Source: a virus
Reading direction: 5' to 3' (one strand)
IMG/VR virus record: IMGVR_UViG_3300027704_000029
Location: 1 to 57,486 of that record
Length of the DNA stretch: 57,486 nt
Shown here piece after piece: positions 38,655 through 46,923 of this stretch (positions are counted from its first letter, which is position 1; every line of letters starts with the position of its first letter). The position numbers and the translations under genes are program-made. Under the pieces are notes generated by a model. The model saw nothing but the letters and a program-made list of their open reading frames with translations. It was not told the DNA's origin and did no database searches.

Positions 38655-38932
38655 TATTTAGATCTGCTTTCAGCGAAACCCTTAAATGCTTTGGTATCGT
38701 TTTCATCAGGCATCTTGCCCTCAAGTAAGTTCTCCTCTTCTTGTATCCTGTTCAATATTTCAAAGGCATCGAATATAGCTAGTTTCTTTGATGCTGCGGC
38801 ATTTTTTAACTTGTCAGCCGTTAAGTCATCTTCAGAGTCAGTGACAATAGCTTCTTTAGCTACCTTGATTAACTCTTCTACTGCTTTATGCCCAGCTTGG
38901 ATTATACTCCTCTTCGTCTCCTTGATATTCAT
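38654..38932 (-). CDS. Candidate terminase small subunit
   Basis: 92 residues, entirely helical and charged, with AVEELIKVAKEAIVTD and DDLTADKLKNAAASKKLAIF. It overlaps the large terminase start by one base and the preceding gene by 47 bases. Helical proteins of this size just before the large subunit are often small terminases. There is no clear helix-turn-helix, so the role is from position and composition. Confidence 0.72.
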   Translation of the reverse strand: MNIKETKRSIIQAGHKAVEELIKVAKEAIVTDSEDDLTADKLKNAAASKKLAIFDAFEILNRIQEEENLLEGKMPDENDTKAFKGFAESRSK

Positions 38933-39464
38933 ACTTAAGTGTTATTAAATTAGATTTGACTCTGTATAGTCTTTCACCATCGACTATAAATTCATATTGA
39001 CCTACTGGTTTGAATCTAACTAAACTGTTTTTTTCAACAATCCCGTCAGTATGCTTTACAACTCCCATTAACTTCTCCGTATTAGTATTAAGCATACCTG
39101 TTTCTTTTAGCGGTTTTATAAAGCAAAAACCTTCCATTGCTTTCCACTCATCATTTCTTTTGTATGCGAAGATTTGATCTTCGTAAACGATGTAGTTATC
39201 TTCATCTATAAAGCTAGAACTATTCTTCTCTTCTTTCTTTATATTATACCACCTTCTAAATACATTGTGGTGTACTATCACAGTATCTCCTTTTCTTATA
39301 TCTGTTTCAAAAGCAAGAGGCGTAGCTTTTACAATACCTTCTCTATTTAAGAATTCAAAGTTAGATATCTCAGCATTCAATATCAATTCCTTATCACCTA
39401 TTTTTTTTATGTTATTGTACCTCTCTCCTTTTGGTTCTATTAAAAAACCATTAAGACCTCTCAT
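38886..39464 (-). CDS. Tandem GroES-like barrel protein
   Basis: 192 residues that I read as two GroES-like beta-barrel units. Unit 1 (~38-113) has GIVKATPLAFETDIRKGDTV, then DEDNYIVYEDQIFAYKR; the KGD-V-V and YI---DQIFA pattern mirrors GroES GDKV and YLI-RE-DILA. Unit 2 (~128-183) has MGVVKHTDG, SLVRFKPVGQYEFIVDGERL and RVKSNLITLKY. It sits directly before the terminase genes. Function could be chaperone-related or a structural use of the same fold. The gene is clear; the fold is an inference by eye. Confidence 0.72.
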   Translation of the reverse strand: MRGLNGFLIEPKGERYNNIKKIGDKELILNAEISNFEFLNREGIVKATPLAFETDIRKGDTVIVHHNVFRRWYNIKKEEKNSSSFIDEDNYIVYEDQIFAYKRNDEWKAMEGFCFIKPLKETGMLNTNTEKLMGVVKHTDGIVEKNSLVRFKPVGQYEFIVDGERLYRVKSNLITLKYEYQGDEEEYNPSWA

Positions 39465-39637
39465 TATTTATACTCGAGGTTGTATTCTACAGATATAGCC
39501 ATGTTCTTATTAAAATCTTTCCAAGGTATAACCTCGTTATTTTTCTTAATAAATACAGAGTACTTTTTATCCTCTTCTACTATATCACATATAGTATGAC
39601 CACCATACACTTCTTGCCCCACGGCATAGTGCATAGC
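39464..39637 (-). CDS. 57-aa hypothetical protein
   Basis: Small beta-rich product from ATG 39637 (MHYAVGQEVYGGHTICDIV ... WKDFNKNMAISVEY). VGQEVYGG followed by strands suggests a small SH3-like or KOW-like barrel. A longer start at 39724 would overlap the previous gene by 56 bases, so I prefer the shorter form. The ending meets the start of the GroES-like gene at one base. Function unknown. Confidence 0.6.
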   Translation of the reverse strand, partial: AMHYAVGQEVYGGHTICDIVEEDKKYSVFIKKNNEVIPWKDFNKNMAISVEYNLEYK

Positions 39638-39668
39638 GTCATTCTTATAGTTTGTGCCTATTGATATT

Positions 39669-39956
39669 TTACGAATCAGCTTCTGCACTCTTAGCTTCTT
39701 TAATTGCTCCGTTAGTGATATCAATATCTATGTTACCGTAAACTTCTTTTAACGCAACCTGCATAACCTGCATTTTCTCTTGCAATTCTCTCACTGTGTG
39801 ATTGAATCCATGTTTTCTAGTCTCTAAGATACCTATCTCCCTGTAGTGCTGATCAAGCGATCCTACTAACGCTTGCAATTCAGTTAATTCTTCCTTCGTT
39901 ATAAACTCTGCTTTTGGTGCTAAGTCTACTATTTTTGCTTTCTTGTTCTTTGCCAT
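39669..39956 (-). CDS. Coiled-coil hypothetical protein
   Basis: 95 residues: a basic start (MAKNKKAKIVDLAPKAEF), then a long helix rich in Glu, Gln and Leu (ELTELQALVGSLDQHYREIG ... VRELQEKMQVMQVALKEVYG). It is the first gene of the packaging block, just after the intergenic region at 39957-40033. No motif. Possibly an accessory to head assembly, by position only. Confidence 0.68.
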   Translation of the reverse strand: MAKNKKAKIVDLAPKAEFITKEELTELQALVGSLDQHYREIGILETRKHGFNHTVRELQEKMQVMQVALKEVYGNIDIDITNGAIKEAKSAEADS

Positions 39957-40033
39957 AATTAAATTTAATTAAAATTGTAGTACCCAAAATAGGTACTATA
40001 TATACTATCACTTGTTTTTACCTTGTTTTTACT
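39957..40033 (-). promoter_or_regulatory. Boundary region: dyad, tandem 11-bp repeat, promoter-like AT block
   Basis: Separates the fibre genes from the packaging genes. It holds a perfect dyad TAGTACC-N7-GGTACTA (39978-39998) and a perfect tandem repeat of CTTGTTTTTAC (40011-40021 and 40022-40032, GTAAAAACAAG on the - strand). Between them on the - strand is GATAGTATATA, close to the GATAATATA half of the early element, but without TACGA at the right distance. It could hold a leftward promoter with an operator. Confidence 0.45.
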
Positions 40034-40600
40034 TTATCTAAGGGATAACGCCACTCCTTTACTGAAACCTCTTGGGCCAGTAACATTAATTGTTAGCGTA
40101 TAAGCACCTCTGCTCTCGGTTACAGCTAGTGTTGCCGCGTATCCTTCTGTTATTGCTAGTGATCCAGCTGCTCCAGCGCTTCCAGTTGCTCCTCTTGCCC
40201 CAGCACTTCCGGTAGCTCCTCTCGCTCCGGCAGATCCATTATTTCCGTTTGAACCATTACTTCCAGCTGACCCAGTATCTCCAGTATCTCCTTTTGAACC
40301 GTTTGACCCGTTGCTACCAGCGTTTCCAGTTGGCCCTCGAGCTCCAGTTGCTCCTCTATCTCCATCACTTCCATCAGTTCCAGATCCTCTATTTGTATTA
40401 GCTGTTATAGCTGCTTTTAAAGCATCCATACCCATATCGTTATCATTATGCTGCAAATCATCAACAGATGCTCTAAGTGATTGTATAGCGCTTATTATAG
40501 GGTCGTCAGATAAGTCAGTATCATCTAATACGTTTTTACCAGCTGTTTTACCTGATTCAGCCATTTTGGCTGCCATTGTTTTTACTGTTCTTCTTGCCAT
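40034..40600 (-). CDS. Collagen-like fibre protein
   Basis: 188 residues. A helical N-terminus (~1-65) leads into about 25 Gly-X-Y triplets (for example GARGPTGNAGSNGSNGSKGD) and ends in a small beta domain (YTLTINVTGPRGFSKGVALS). Collagen-like triplets form trimeric rods in phage tail fibres. It stands first after the boundary region, ending the fibre cluster. Probably a minor fibre or spike. Confidence 0.85.
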   Translation of the reverse strand: MARRTVKTMAAKMAESGKTAGKNVLDDTDLSDDPIISAIQSLRASVDDLQHNDNDMGMDALKAAITANTNRGSGTDGSDGDRGATGARGPTGNAGSNGSNGSKGDTGDTGSAGSNGSNGNNGSAGARGATGSAGARGATGSAGAAGSLAITEGYAATLAVTESRGAYTLTINVTGPRGFSKGVALSLR

Positions 40601-40601
40601 A

Positions 40602-42566
40602 TTATACTGTTGTTCCGGTTAGTGTAAAATTAATTCTTGGTTTTTGACCATTACCTCCACTTGTTTTACCAAATCCTACTATTATCAAATCACCTGCTGA
40701 TACAGCTGTTGATCCTGTTGCATCAAGAGTAGTCATTCTACCATTCACGGTTGAGACAGATGCTGTTGCTATTTGCGTTAAAGCTAGGTTACTTGTGTTA
40801 ACACCTGTTGCTCTAGCCATTTTATACACCCTAACTTGCATGGTTCCGTCAGCTGCATTCATTCTAACTTGACTCATTATCGAAACTTGAGAAAGGTTAA
40901 CCGGGCATATTATACCGTTATGCTGATCGTTTTGATTTATAACAGGTGCATCGACATCTACTAAGTTTGTTGCAGTATCTCTTGAATCATTCCAACCGTA
41001 GTTATTACTACCGATGTATACTTTATCAGTTCCATCAGAAGCAAACTGAGCAGCTGTTTTATTTATATAACCTGAGTGAGAAGCTATACCTATCACCTGC
41101 CCTTTTATTGGAGAGCTAAAAGTTTTAGATCCAGCTATTGTTTGTGATCCTGTTGTTATACCAACTTTACTTGTGTTGGTTGATATATTGCTTATCTCAC
41201 CACTAGTTATAGTTCTTTCGGATGTTGTTGCTGAGTTACCGTTAACACTACCAACTATTGTGCTAGAAAATGTTTTTACTCCACCAATTGTTTTGTTACC
41301 AAGTATTGGAACAGCAATACCGTCAATTGCACCTTTGACACCTCTAGATGTCGTAGCTTTACCTGAATCAGTTCCTTCTATTACTTCATCATTAGTTGCT
41401 AGTTCAACTACTCCCTTTGTACCTTCAGCAGCATCTTCTTCATCATTATTTTGAGTGTTAGCCCAAGGCACGTTTACGTACATCTTTCCAGAAGATAATT
41501 CTACTGGATAATTCTTACCAGACTCAGTATAACCTATTTTAACTAAACCTAATGTAGAGCTCGTTGCTGTACTGTATGTAGTGTTTGTGTTAGTTGTATA
41601 AGAAGGTGTTGCCCAGACAGCCGTTCCACTTGATGTGTATTTTAAAAACTGACCACTTGCTCCACCTGTTGGTACATGCTTGTTACCAGCGCTTGTTGGG
41701 TGGGTATAAACAGTGTTTGTGTCAGGTAATGTAACCGATCCGCCGTTTGTTAATGACAACGTTTGACCTGATATACTTAAGTCTTGTGTATCAGTATTTG
41801 CAATTACAGCTCCATCAACATAGGCTTTACTTGCGGCATCTGTACTAGCGTCCACAGTGTCAATACCGGTTATTCTACCAGTACCAGTTATAGCAACTGT
41901 GCCTGTAAATGTTTTAGCTCCAGTAAATGTTTGAGTGCCATCAAGCATTGCAACAGTCCTTATAGTGCCCCAAGTAGAAGCAGATCCTGTTCTAAAGTAT
42001 AACTCATTGTCACCGGCTGAAGAATCAGCTTCTGCGATAAGTTGCCATGCAGCATAGTTACCCGACCAGCCTTTCATTGTTATACCACTGTACCAAGAAC
42101 CTAATCCTCCAAAATCATCAGTAAAGCTAAATGAAGCACTAGTGGTTGGAAAGTTAGCTGGAGTAACATCACCAGAACTTCTAGTATCTTTAATTTTAAT
42201 ATCTCCTATTATAGGGCTATTAAATGTATTGTTTCCGCTAAACGTTTGGTTGGCATTAGTGTAAGCGCCATTAGTTACTGTCCCAGCATTACCTGACACT
42301 GTTGTTTGAACAACATTCTCAATATAGTTACTTGCATGAATAGTACCTGCGCCAGAAGCTGTCCAATCTATTATAGCGTTACCAGTTGGTATACCGGTGC
42401 TATTAAACGCATTGCTACCAAGCGTTCTTTTACTAAGAACACCAGAACTGTTTATCACCACAGCATTTGTTTCTGTTGTAGCGGCTAAACCCGAAAAAGT
42501 AACAGTAGCAGGAGCTGTTAAATCAGCCCCCGCACCTGTCAATACAATGTCGTTTAAAAACTTCAT
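40602..42566 (-). CDS. Repeat-built tail fibre protein
   Basis: 654 residues opening MKFLNDIVLTGAGADLT. It has recurring fibre motifs of the form Q-T-I/F-x-G-x-K-T-F-x-S/G (GSQTIAGSKTFSSPI, GTQTFTGAKTFTGTV, NKTIGGVKTFSSTI) separated by Ser/Thr/Asn-rich strands, typical of trimeric beta-structured fibres. The last ~130 residues are less repetitive (TDKVYIGSNNYGWNDSRDT...) and could be the receptor-facing tip. The first five residues nearly match those of the next fibre gene, suggesting a shared attachment end. Confidence 0.83.
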   Translation of the reverse strand: MKFLNDIVLTGAGADLTAPATVTFSGLAATTETNAVVINSSGVLSKRTLGSNAFNSTGIPTGNAIIDWTASGAGTIHASNYIENVVQTTVSGNAGTVTNGAYTNANQTFSGNNTFNSPIIGDIKIKDTRSSGDVTPANFPTTSASFSFTDDFGGLGSWYSGITMKGWSGNYAAWQLIAEADSSAGDNELYFRTGSASTWGTIRTVAMLDGTQTFTGAKTFTGTVAITGTGRITGIDTVDASTDAASKAYVDGAVIANTDTQDLSISGQTLSLTNGGSVTLPDTNTVYTHPTSAGNKHVPTGGASGQFLKYTSSGTAVWATPSYTTNTNTTYSTATSSTLGLVKIGYTESGKNYPVELSSGKMYVNVPWANTQNNDEEDAAEGTKGVVELATNDEVIEGTDSGKATTSRGVKGAIDGIAVPILGNKTIGGVKTFSSTIVGSVNGNSATTSERTITSGEISNISTNTSKVGITTGSQTIAGSKTFSSPIKGQVIGIASHSGYINKTAAQFASDGTDKVYIGSNNYGWNDSRDTATNLVDVDAPVINQNDQHNGIICPVNLSQVSIMSQVRMNAADGTMQVRVYKMARATGVNTSNLALTQIATASVSTVNGRMTTLDATGSTAVSAGDLIIVGFGKTSGGNGQKPRINFTLTGTTV

Positions 42567-42590
42567 CTATTAAATTTTATTTATTATTAT

Positions 42591-44441
42591 CTATGCGTAT
42601 GCAACACTTGTTCCAGCTATAGGAGTTCTAACAGCAGTTATAACAACTCTCACATTTGAAGTTGGTTGTGCAGAGAACTCAAGCTTAACAACTGTTGTAG
42701 ACATAACTGTAACATTAGCGTATATCTCTTCCAAAGTACCACCTTCACCAGCTATTAAGTAAGTTCTAACTACAACATCTTTAGTAGCTAGAGCATGCGT
42801 TACATTAGCTCGCTTGTTTGTAGCCGATCCAATTGAAGATGCTGACAGAGTCATCACTGTACCCGTAGACAAACCTGAACCACTTATTTGTATTCCTTGA
42901 TTTGCAGCAACTGTTGTAATACCATTTACACCGGTAACCGCTAGAGCTGTTGCCGAGGCATTTGCTGTAGCTGTACCAGAGTTACCAGTAACAGTGCTGA
43001 ATAAGTTTTGGATTATTTTCTTAGAAACTAAATTACCACCATTAGCATTTGTAACAGACTCAGTTAAATACCAAGTGTCACTAGATTCTATCCACTGCAT
43101 GTTTACATTTGCAGAGTTACCTCTTTCAACTTCAATACCAGCGTTTTCACTAGGCGTTGATGCAGCGTTAGAGTTTAACAAGATCATGTTGTCTTGTATA
43201 GTAACTGTTTCAGTGTTTACTGTTGTTGACGTACCGTTGATAGTTAGATTACCAGTAACTACTAAGTTACCACTAACAAGAGCGTTGTCTGTCACCGTTA
43301 GATCACTACCAATTGTTACATCGTCAGGTAAACCTATAGTCACAGTACCATTGTTACCAGTACTCTCTGTAACTGCTACCTCGTTTGTTGTACCGGCAAA
43401 TGTTAACGTCTCTGTAGTTGAAGCAGCACCACCACCAGTAAGAGTCACAATAGCAGTGTTACCTGCACCAGCAGTTACAGGTATAGTATATGTAGCCTGT
43501 GTATTTGTGTCAGCTGTTTGAGTGTTAGCCCAAGGTACATTCACAACAAGTTTACCCGCAGTGTCCGTTGCTACTCTATACCATTTACCAGAAGTCTCAC
43601 TAGCAGTTGACGCGTTTGTTGCGAGTGATATTTGACCCCAAGTATTTACAGTGAACGTAGTACCAGATAAAGTTATACCTGTAGCAACCGTAGCAGTGTA
43701 TGTTGTGTTTGTATTTGTAACCGAATTTGTTAAAGTAATAACATCACCAGCTCTAGCTATAGTAAGACCAGTTCCAGCTCCTATTTCAACAAAATCAGTT
43801 GTTGAACCAGCTGCTCCACTACCAGTTAATACAATTTTCTCTCTACTAGTAGTTGACCCATCAGCTGCGGAAACAGCGTATGCGTTCTGTGTGTTTGTAG
43901 TTGTATCTACCCAAGGCACTTGAACAACTAATTGGTCAGAGCTATTTTTTTGTACACCGTAAGTTCGGGCAGCAACCTCTGACAAAGCTACTGGCGTTAC
44001 ATTGTTTAGAGCAGCAAACCTTGTTTTAGCTAAACCAAGAGCAGTGTTAGTAAGCGCACCATAAGTTGTATTAGTATCAGTAGTAGTTATAACTATTTGA
44101 CTAGCATTTCCTAGTGAGACGGTTGCACCTCCAGCTCCAAGGAACTGAACATCATCAGTTGTGTTCCCTGCAGCACCAGATCCAGATAGTCTTAATTTTA
44201 TACCACTTGAACTTATAGCAGAAGTAGCATAAGCATTCTGTGTGTTTACACCACCAGTAGTGTTGTATGAGAAATCTCGCCAAGCTGATCCATCCCACCA
44301 TTTAGGGATGTTGTTGCCGGTGTCCATAATTATATTACCAGATGTTGTAATGCCTGGAGTATAACTAGTAGCAGCGATACGGTACATCTTTAACCGTCTT
44401 GCTTCGTTTTCGACCAGGTCGAGGTGATTAAGAAATTTCAT
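42591..44441 (-). CDS. Repeat-built tail fibre protein with shared N-terminal anchor
   Basis: 616 residues. The start MKFLNHLDLVENEARRL echoes MKFLND of the 654-aa protein. The opening contains MDTGNNIPKWWDGSAWRDFS, a short fibre motif found in many phage fibres. The body repeats LTGSGAAGSTTD-like units several times, then GNLVVTGNLTINGTSTTVNT and DNMILLNSNA, a motif known from T4-like and cyanophage fibres. Ends in a beta domain with VRVVITAVRTP. Probably the main receptor-binding or connecting fibre. Confidence 0.83.
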   Translation of the reverse strand: MKFLNHLDLVENEARRLKMYRIAATSYTPGITTSGNIIMDTGNNIPKWWDGSAWRDFSYNTTGGVNTQNAYATSAISSSGIKLRLSGSGAAGNTTDDVQFLGAGGATVSLGNASQIVITTTDTNTTYGALTNTALGLAKTRFAALNNVTPVALSEVAARTYGVQKNSSDQLVVQVPWVDTTTNTQNAYAVSAADGSTTSREKIVLTGSGAAGSTTDFVEIGAGTGLTIARAGDVITLTNSVTNTNTTYTATVATGITLSGTTFTVNTWGQISLATNASTASETSGKWYRVATDTAGKLVVNVPWANTQTADTNTQATYTIPVTAGAGNTAIVTLTGGGAASTTETLTFAGTTNEVAVTESTGNNGTVTIGLPDDVTIGSDLTVTDNALVSGNLVVTGNLTINGTSTTVNTETVTIQDNMILLNSNAASTPSENAGIEVERGNSANVNMQWIESSDTWYLTESVTNANGGNLVSKKIIQNLFSTVTGNSGTATANASATALAVTGVNGITTVAANQGIQISGSGLSTGTVMTLSASSIGSATNKRANVTHALATKDVVVRTYLIAGEGGTLEEIYANVTVMSTTVVKLEFSAQPTSNVRVVITAVRTPIAGTSVAYA

Positions 44442-44472
44442 GTTTTTGTTTGTTTATTATTAATTGTTTTGT

Positions 44473-45273
44473 TTAGTTGCAATAAGCTTCCCCACTACCA
44501 TCGGCCGATAAATATATCTTTAATTGATTGACGGATATGTGTTCCACGTTGGGTATAAATATAGTGCTACCGACAACGCATTGTACGGCTGGGTATTTGT
44601 TTAGGTTATGATTAACAGTCCACGTGGAAGAGCTATTGTTTTCCACATGTCTATAGTGCTTGTCACCACCATCACCAAAAGGCTCTAATATATAAAGATC
44701 TGGAAGCGGATGTGCTGTTAGCGATCCATTTCCAGATATATACGTAAGCGCCATATCATAGAAGTTAGTATTAGAACTATCTTGAGCAAAACTAGCTACT
44801 GTGTATATACCGTAAACGTTTGGATCATTAACCCAAGACCACTTAACTTTCATACCTGTGTATTCAGCTAATATGTTTTGAGCTGTGTTTGGTGTAGGGT
44901 TGTTTAAATGTGTAGCCCAAGGAAACTTACTAATCTTTAGTGTTGTTACAGATGAAAAAGCTAAAGAGTTAGCGGAACTTGATACATTTATAGTTCCTCC
45001 AGTATAATTACTACCACTACCATGTAAGGTATTATTGTGATAAATAAAAGCTAAAGCCCTAGGATCAGCCTCTGTTATAAAGTTAACAACCGAGTTGTTT
45101 ACAGTTGTGTTAGCTACATTTGTTATGTAAGTGTTACTAGTTCCACCACCTGGTGCAACCGGTCCACCTCCACCCATCTTGAAATTTCTTGTTACCCCAT
45201 TCTCATCAGTACCATGAAGCTTGTCTAGTTGGTCTAGTACCGGGTCTATTGCGTATGTACTAATTCTAGCCAT
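44473..45273 (-). CDS. Fibre-associated structural protein
   Basis: 266 residues beginning MARISTYAIDPVLDQLDKLH, a stretch that often opens baseplate or fibre adaptor proteins. A Gly-rich linker (MGGGGPVAPGGG) follows. The C-terminal ~65 residues, HYRHVENNSSSTWTVNHNLN and NVEHISVNQLKIYLSADGSG, match a widely shared phage fibre end module (HNLNKYP...A-V). It is the first gene of the fibre group behind the holin. Confidence 0.78.
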   Translation of the reverse strand: MARISTYAIDPVLDQLDKLHGTDENGVTRNFKMGGGGPVAPGGGTSNTYITNVANTTVNNSVVNFITEADPRALAFIYHNNTLHGSGSNYTGGTINVSSSANSLAFSSVTTLKISKFPWATHLNNPTPNTAQNILAEYTGMKVKWSWVNDPNVYGIYTVASFAQDSSNTNFYDMALTYISGNGSLTAHPLPDLYILEPFGDGGDKHYRHVENNSSSTWTVNHNLNKYPAVQCVVGSTIFIPNVEHISVNQLKIYLSADGSGEAYCN

Positions 45274-45279
45274 TTATAT

Positions 45280-45672
45280 TTATTTTTTAACTTTCTCCAA
45301 ACTTCTACCTCCGAAGTAAGCTCCTATTACTGTTATTAATACTAATTGTAAAAGATCTGTCCATTTGTCCTCAACTTTAAAAGAGATAACACCTGCATCG
45401 ATAAAAATCAAGAATACAGTTGATACAACTAGAAAAACTAAAACTAATGGTCTTATATTCTTACTTAACCATGAATCTGAATTCATGTCCATTTTCCATC
45501 TCTCTGTTACTTGCTTCTGCATATCAGCCTCATAACCCATCATAAGATCTTTGATCTTAGCTTCGGCTTCTAGCTTCTCTTCTTTTGAAGTATGCAAGTT
45601 GTCTATGACGCCACCAACACTCTTTATGAGCTCGGTTGCCCCACCAGATAGTATTTTTGTTAATATACTCAT
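45280..45672 (-). CDS. Holin (3TM holin superfamily-like)
   Basis: 130 residues: an amphipathic N-terminal helix, a charged central helix, then NSDSWLSKNIRPLVLVFLVV leading into a membrane segment (~74-95) and a second one (~105-122) ending GAYFGGRSLEKVKK. The W-SKNIRPLVL and AYFGGRSLEK signatures fit the phage/GTA three-helix holin group. It would permeabilise the inner membrane at lysis time. It is far from the M15 peptidase (about 41 kb), which is unusual for a lysis pair. Confidence 0.85.
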   Translation of the reverse strand: MSILTKILSGGATELIKSVGGVIDNLHTSKEEKLEAEAKIKDLMMGYEADMQKQVTERWKMDMNSDSWLSKNIRPLVLVFLVVSTVFLIFIDAGVISFKVEDKWTDLLQLVLITVIGAYFGGRSLEKVKK

Positions 45673-46134
45673 TTAATTATTGTAGTAACTTTTTTTCCCA
45701 GCTTTGTTTTTACTTCTATCTCTCATTATCTCAGCTTCACGCTCGAGATCTGCTTTTTTTTGCTTTTGCGTTTTAGTTTCTTTTTTCCCCGTACGATTCG
45801 ACTCTTCGTTAACAAAAGATTTTCTGTCTTCTAAATCACCAATTCTCTCCATTTCAACAAACCTATCTCCAGCACCAGCACGCTTTTTTGGTGGTCTATT
45901 GTTGTCGTTTATAGTTTTTCTATCGTTTTCCATTTCCTTTATACCATCTTTAGGGTTATCACCATTATAACCTCTACCGTACACCCAAACATCATCATTA
46001 TCACTCTTAATGTTTTGCTCTGGTATTGGACCTTGTTGATCACCTTTTGATGACTCGTAATTTTTACCTTTATTCTTTTGAAACAATGGAGTTCCTTCCC
46101 CAAAGCTCTTCATACCTTTCATTTTAAATGCCAT
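45673..46134 (-). CDS. MKG-tag family small protein A (153 aa)
   Basis: Begins MAFKMKGMKSFGEGTPLFQK: the family MAFKMKG head is intact and SPLKQ is changed to TPLFQ. The rest is charged and low in hydrophobics (KNYESSKGDQQGPIPEQN ... KNKAGKKSYYNN), likely disordered. Its leader contains AAATAAATAATACT before ATG. It is the last tag-family gene before the holin. No function recognised; virion cargo is inferred from the family. Confidence 0.7.
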   Translation of the reverse strand: MAFKMKGMKSFGEGTPLFQKNKGKNYESSKGDQQGPIPEQNIKSDNDDVWVYGRGYNGDNPKDGIKEMENDRKTINDNNRPPKKRAGAGDRFVEMERIGDLEDRKSFVNEESNRTGKKETKTQKQKKADLEREAEIMRDRSKNKAGKKSYYNN

Positions 46135-46142
46135 AGTATTAT

Positions 46143-46439
46143 TTATTTCTTATATTTTGCTTTAACTTCTCTTTTCACTTCCCTAGCTTTAGCTTTGAAT
46201 TCCTTCTTTTCACTCTTATATTTATCCCTAGCTTCTTTTTTCCCCTCCTTATAATCCATCACTTTTGAAACCTCAATATTTTGGTTCCTCTCGTTCTTCA
46301 TTTGCTTTATTACCCCTCTTTTTGCCTTTCTCAAGCTTTTTAACTCATCTCTCTTGTTATCAAAAACTGGGGGAGTGTATTCTTCTTTTTGTGGTAGTGG
46401 TGAGCTGTAGAGGCTCGATCCTTTCATCTTAAATGCCAT
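46143..46439 (-). CDS. MKG-tag family small protein B (98 aa)
   Basis: Begins MAFKMKGSSLYSSPLPQKEE, a near-complete tag. The remaining ~80 residues are a Lys/Glu/Arg-rich helix (KSLRKAKRG, ending REVKREVKAKYKK), probably nucleic-acid binding or disordered. The first ~50 coding and leader bases are nearly identical to those of the next gene upstream, pointing to recent duplication. Function unknown. Confidence 0.72.
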   Translation of the reverse strand: MAFKMKGSSLYSSPLPQKEEYTPPVFDNKRDELKSLRKAKRGVIKQMKNERNQNIEVSKVMDYKEGKKEARDKYKSEKKEFKAKAREVKREVKAKYKK

Positions 46440-46449
46440 AGTTTATTTC
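46399..46449 (-). repeat. Tag-region DNA repeat, copy 1
   Basis: 51 bases spanning the leader, start codon and tag codons of protein B. About 44 of 51 bases match copy 2 at 46858-46908 by eye, including TAAACTATGG around the start. The conservation crosses the stop of the preceding gene and the start of the next, so the unit copied is the junction itself. Confidence 0.75.
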
Positions 46450-46898
46450 TTTTTCTTTTTCAATTTTGCTTGTTTTTCTTTCTTTAAATCATCTAACTGA
46501 TACTTTTGCCAAGAAGGAACTTTAGTTTTCTGTTTTTGCGCATCACCTTCTTCTAGTTGAGTTTCATCAATTAAAAGACCTTTTGGATAATTGTTACTAA
46601 CCATAAAAGTATCTCTTGGTGCGGTTCTATCCACGTCATAATCATTACCCTTAAAAGTTTTTCTTGATGTTGTAACTGGGTTATCAGAATCTCCAGAGTA
46701 AGATTCATGATCTGTTAATGATGTTACAAAGCTGTTTCCTTTTTTATCTTTTTGTACAGCTGAAATGTTTTGTACATTGTTGTTTTTAAGATCATTATCT
46801 CCAGAGGTATTTCTAGCCTTTACCTTACTTGCTTTACTCGCTTGTGATTGTTTCATTGGTGAGCTGTAAAAACTCGATCCTTTCATTTTATACGCCAT
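46443..46898 (-). CDS. MKG-tag family small protein C (151 aa)
   Basis: Begins MAYKMKGSSFYSSPMKQSQA, a complete tag. The body is polar and Lys/Ser/Asp-rich (KNNNVQNISAVQKDKKGNSF, DRTAPRDTFMVSNNYPKG) and ends in KKEKQAKLKKKKK. The Lys-rich end merges into the start of protein B (the genes are 3 bases apart). No domain recognised; likely a disordered virion-associated protein. Confidence 0.72.
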   Translation of the reverse strand: MAYKMKGSSFYSSPMKQSQASKASKVKARNTSGDNDLKNNNVQNISAVQKDKKGNSFVTSLTDHESYSGDSDNPVTTSRKTFKGNDYDVDRTAPRDTFMVSNNYPKGLLIDETQLEEGDAQKQKTKVPSWQKYQLDDLKKEKQAKLKKKKK

Positions 46899-46908
46899 AG
46901 TTTATTTT
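46858..46908 (-). repeat. Tag-region DNA repeat, copy 2
   Basis: Second copy of the 51-base junction described at 46399-46449, here at the start of protein C. Looser versions occur at the starts of most other family genes, preserving CCTTTCAT-TTA-A-GCCATA on the + strand. Confidence 0.75.
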
Positions 46909-46923
46909 TTTGTTTAACTCTTT

